Source: Oerskovia sp042887685 (lineage in GTDB: Bacteria > Actinomycetota > Actinomycetes > Actinomycetales > Cellulomonadaceae). From it: a stretch of 64,000 bases of DNA. Each line of letters begins with the position of its first letter. Within the stretch, counting starts at the first letter, position 1. Position numbers and translations under genes: made by a program. This document shows positions 63,429-64,000 of this stretch, piece by piece. The notes under the pieces were generated by a model that did no database searches, had not been told where the DNA came from, and saw nothing but the letters and a program-made list of their open reading frames with translations. The stretch is taken from contig NZ_JBHVOS010000027.1 in the NCBI RefSeq assembly GCF_042887685.1, forward strand, positions 1 to 64,000, given 5' to 3'.

Positions 63429-64000
63429 ATGAGTGACAACGACGTCAGCATCCCGTCCGCGAGCAGCGCCGCCCCGTCGGGCACACCCGCCCACGGGAGC
63501 GCTCCCAGCCAGTCCGGGCCCGACCACGCCGAGGTCATCGTGGTCGGTGCCGGGCTCTCGGGCCTCGTGGCGGCCACCGAGCTCACGGCCGCAGGGCGTC
63601 GGGTGATCCTGCTCGACCAGGAACCCGCCGCGAGCCTGGGCGGCCAGGCCTTCTGGTCGTTCGGCGGCCTCTTCCTGGTCGACTCCCCCGAGCAGCGCCG
63701 CATGGGCGTCAAGGACACGCCCGAGCTCGCGCTCGACGACTGGCTCGGGTCGGCGAACTTCGCCCCCGGCGCGGCCGACGGCGACGGCCCCGACCGCTGG
63801 GGCTACGCCTGGGCGCGCGGATTCGTCGACTTCGCCGCGGGCGACATGCGTGCGTGGCTCCATGCCAAGGGAGTGCGCTGGTTCCCGCTCGTCCAGTGGG
63901 CCGAACGCGGCGGCTACCCTGCGGGCGGCCACGGCAACAGCGTGCCCCGCTTCCACGTCACCTGGGGCACAGGGCCGGGCATCCTCGAACCCTTCGTCCG
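63429..64000 (+). CDS. FAD-dependent dehydrogenase (KstD/fumarate reductase-like), 3' end outside the window
   Basis: Only the first 190 codons are present; the frame is open at base 64000. After about 35 low-complexity residues the FAD-binding motif AEVIVVGAGLSGLVAATELTAAGRRVILLDQE (quoted in part: VVGAGLSGL and VILLDQE) appears, followed by SLGGQAFWSFGGLFLVDSPEQRRMGVKD, typical of the FAD-binding dehydrogenases related to 3-ketosteroid 1-dehydrogenase and flavocytochrome c subunits. The substrate is unknown. The ATG at 63429 is probably leaderless. The gene is not truncated biologically as far as can be seen; the window ends inside it. Confidence 0.88.
   Translation, partial: MSDNDVSIPSASSAAPSGTPAHGSAPSQSGPDHAEVIVVGAGLSGLVAATELTAAGRRVILLDQEPAASLGGQAFWSFGGLFLVDSPEQRRMGVKDTPELALDDWLGSANFAPGAADGDGPDRWGYAWARGFVDFAAGDMRAWLHAKGVRWFPLVQWAERGGYPAGGHGNSVPRFHVTWGTGPGILEPFV

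Noticed and set aside
1..64000. CRISPR arrays, transposases, integrases, prophage or tRNA genes.
   Set aside because: None of the needed repeats, catalytic motifs or cloverleaf patterns were seen; the direct repeats at 44536 and 63307 are too few and lack unique spacers.

Overview
The window comes from a very GC-rich actinobacterium. The AdhE, Rex-type operator, NarL-type two-component system, GlgX, GH65/beta-phosphoglucomutase pair and iscS-mnmA-etf neighbourhood would fit the order Micrococcales, perhaps the Cellulomonas/Oerskovia/Cellulosimicrobium relatives; that placement is inference. No tRNA, CRISPR array, transposase or prophage gene was seen. About 45 kb is densely packed metabolic DNA with very short intergenic gaps.

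Layout: (1) 1-318 is the promoter and leader of an rRNA operon that runs off the left edge. (2) 319-4764 holds a 5-oxoprolinase set (pxpA plus a fused pxpB-pxpC), a DUF1059-like small protein, a GNAT acetyltransferase and a membrane protein. (3) 4917-34110, the most interesting part, holds two parallel minus-strand sugar modules. Each has a ribose/galactose-type ABC importer (ATPase, permease(s), substrate-binding lipoprotein), a Gfo/Idh/MocA oxidoreductase, a sugar-phosphate-isomerase/epimerase-like TIM barrel and a giant secreted multidomain protein that begins ThuA - glucose/sorbosone-dehydrogenase-like propeller - PKD (2022 and 1843 residues). At the head lies a divergent ROK repressor with a cytoplasmic ThuA-like gene. 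A 32-bp inverted repeat with 12-bp spacer occurs three times: upstream of each module and upstream of the ROK gene. The three copies tie the cluster into one regulon. (4) 34261-44557 has a MetE-like protein, a DapA-family protein, NAD-dependent DNA ligase (ligA, with an unusual insertion), adhE under a perfect Rex-type operator, and an S9 prolyl oligopeptidase. (5) 44741-47958 is a GH65 glycoside phosphorylase with its beta-phosphoglucomutase partner. (6) 48265-53147 is an ABC exporter (one ATPase, two paralogous ABC-2 permeases) with a NarL-type sensor/regulator. (7) 53162-60865 is a housekeeping block: a second MetE-like protein, a SnoaL-like protein, mnmA, iscS, an aminoglycoside-phosphotransferase-like kinase, and etfB-etfA. 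(8) 61047-64000 has glgX with a LacI-type palindrome at its start codon, and the start of an FAD-dependent dehydrogenase.

How the pieces may work together (inference): the two sugar modules look like a system for oligosaccharides or glycosides that are processed outside the cell by the ThuA/propeller proteins, taken up by the two importers, oxidised by Gfo/Idh/MocA enzymes and rearranged or cleaved by the TIM-barrel proteins. That gene combination resembles 3-keto-glycoside pathways, but the substrate cannot be read from the sequence. Many genes have a TANNNT-like -10 box six or seven bases before the start codon and no ribosome binding site, so leaderless transcription seems common here.
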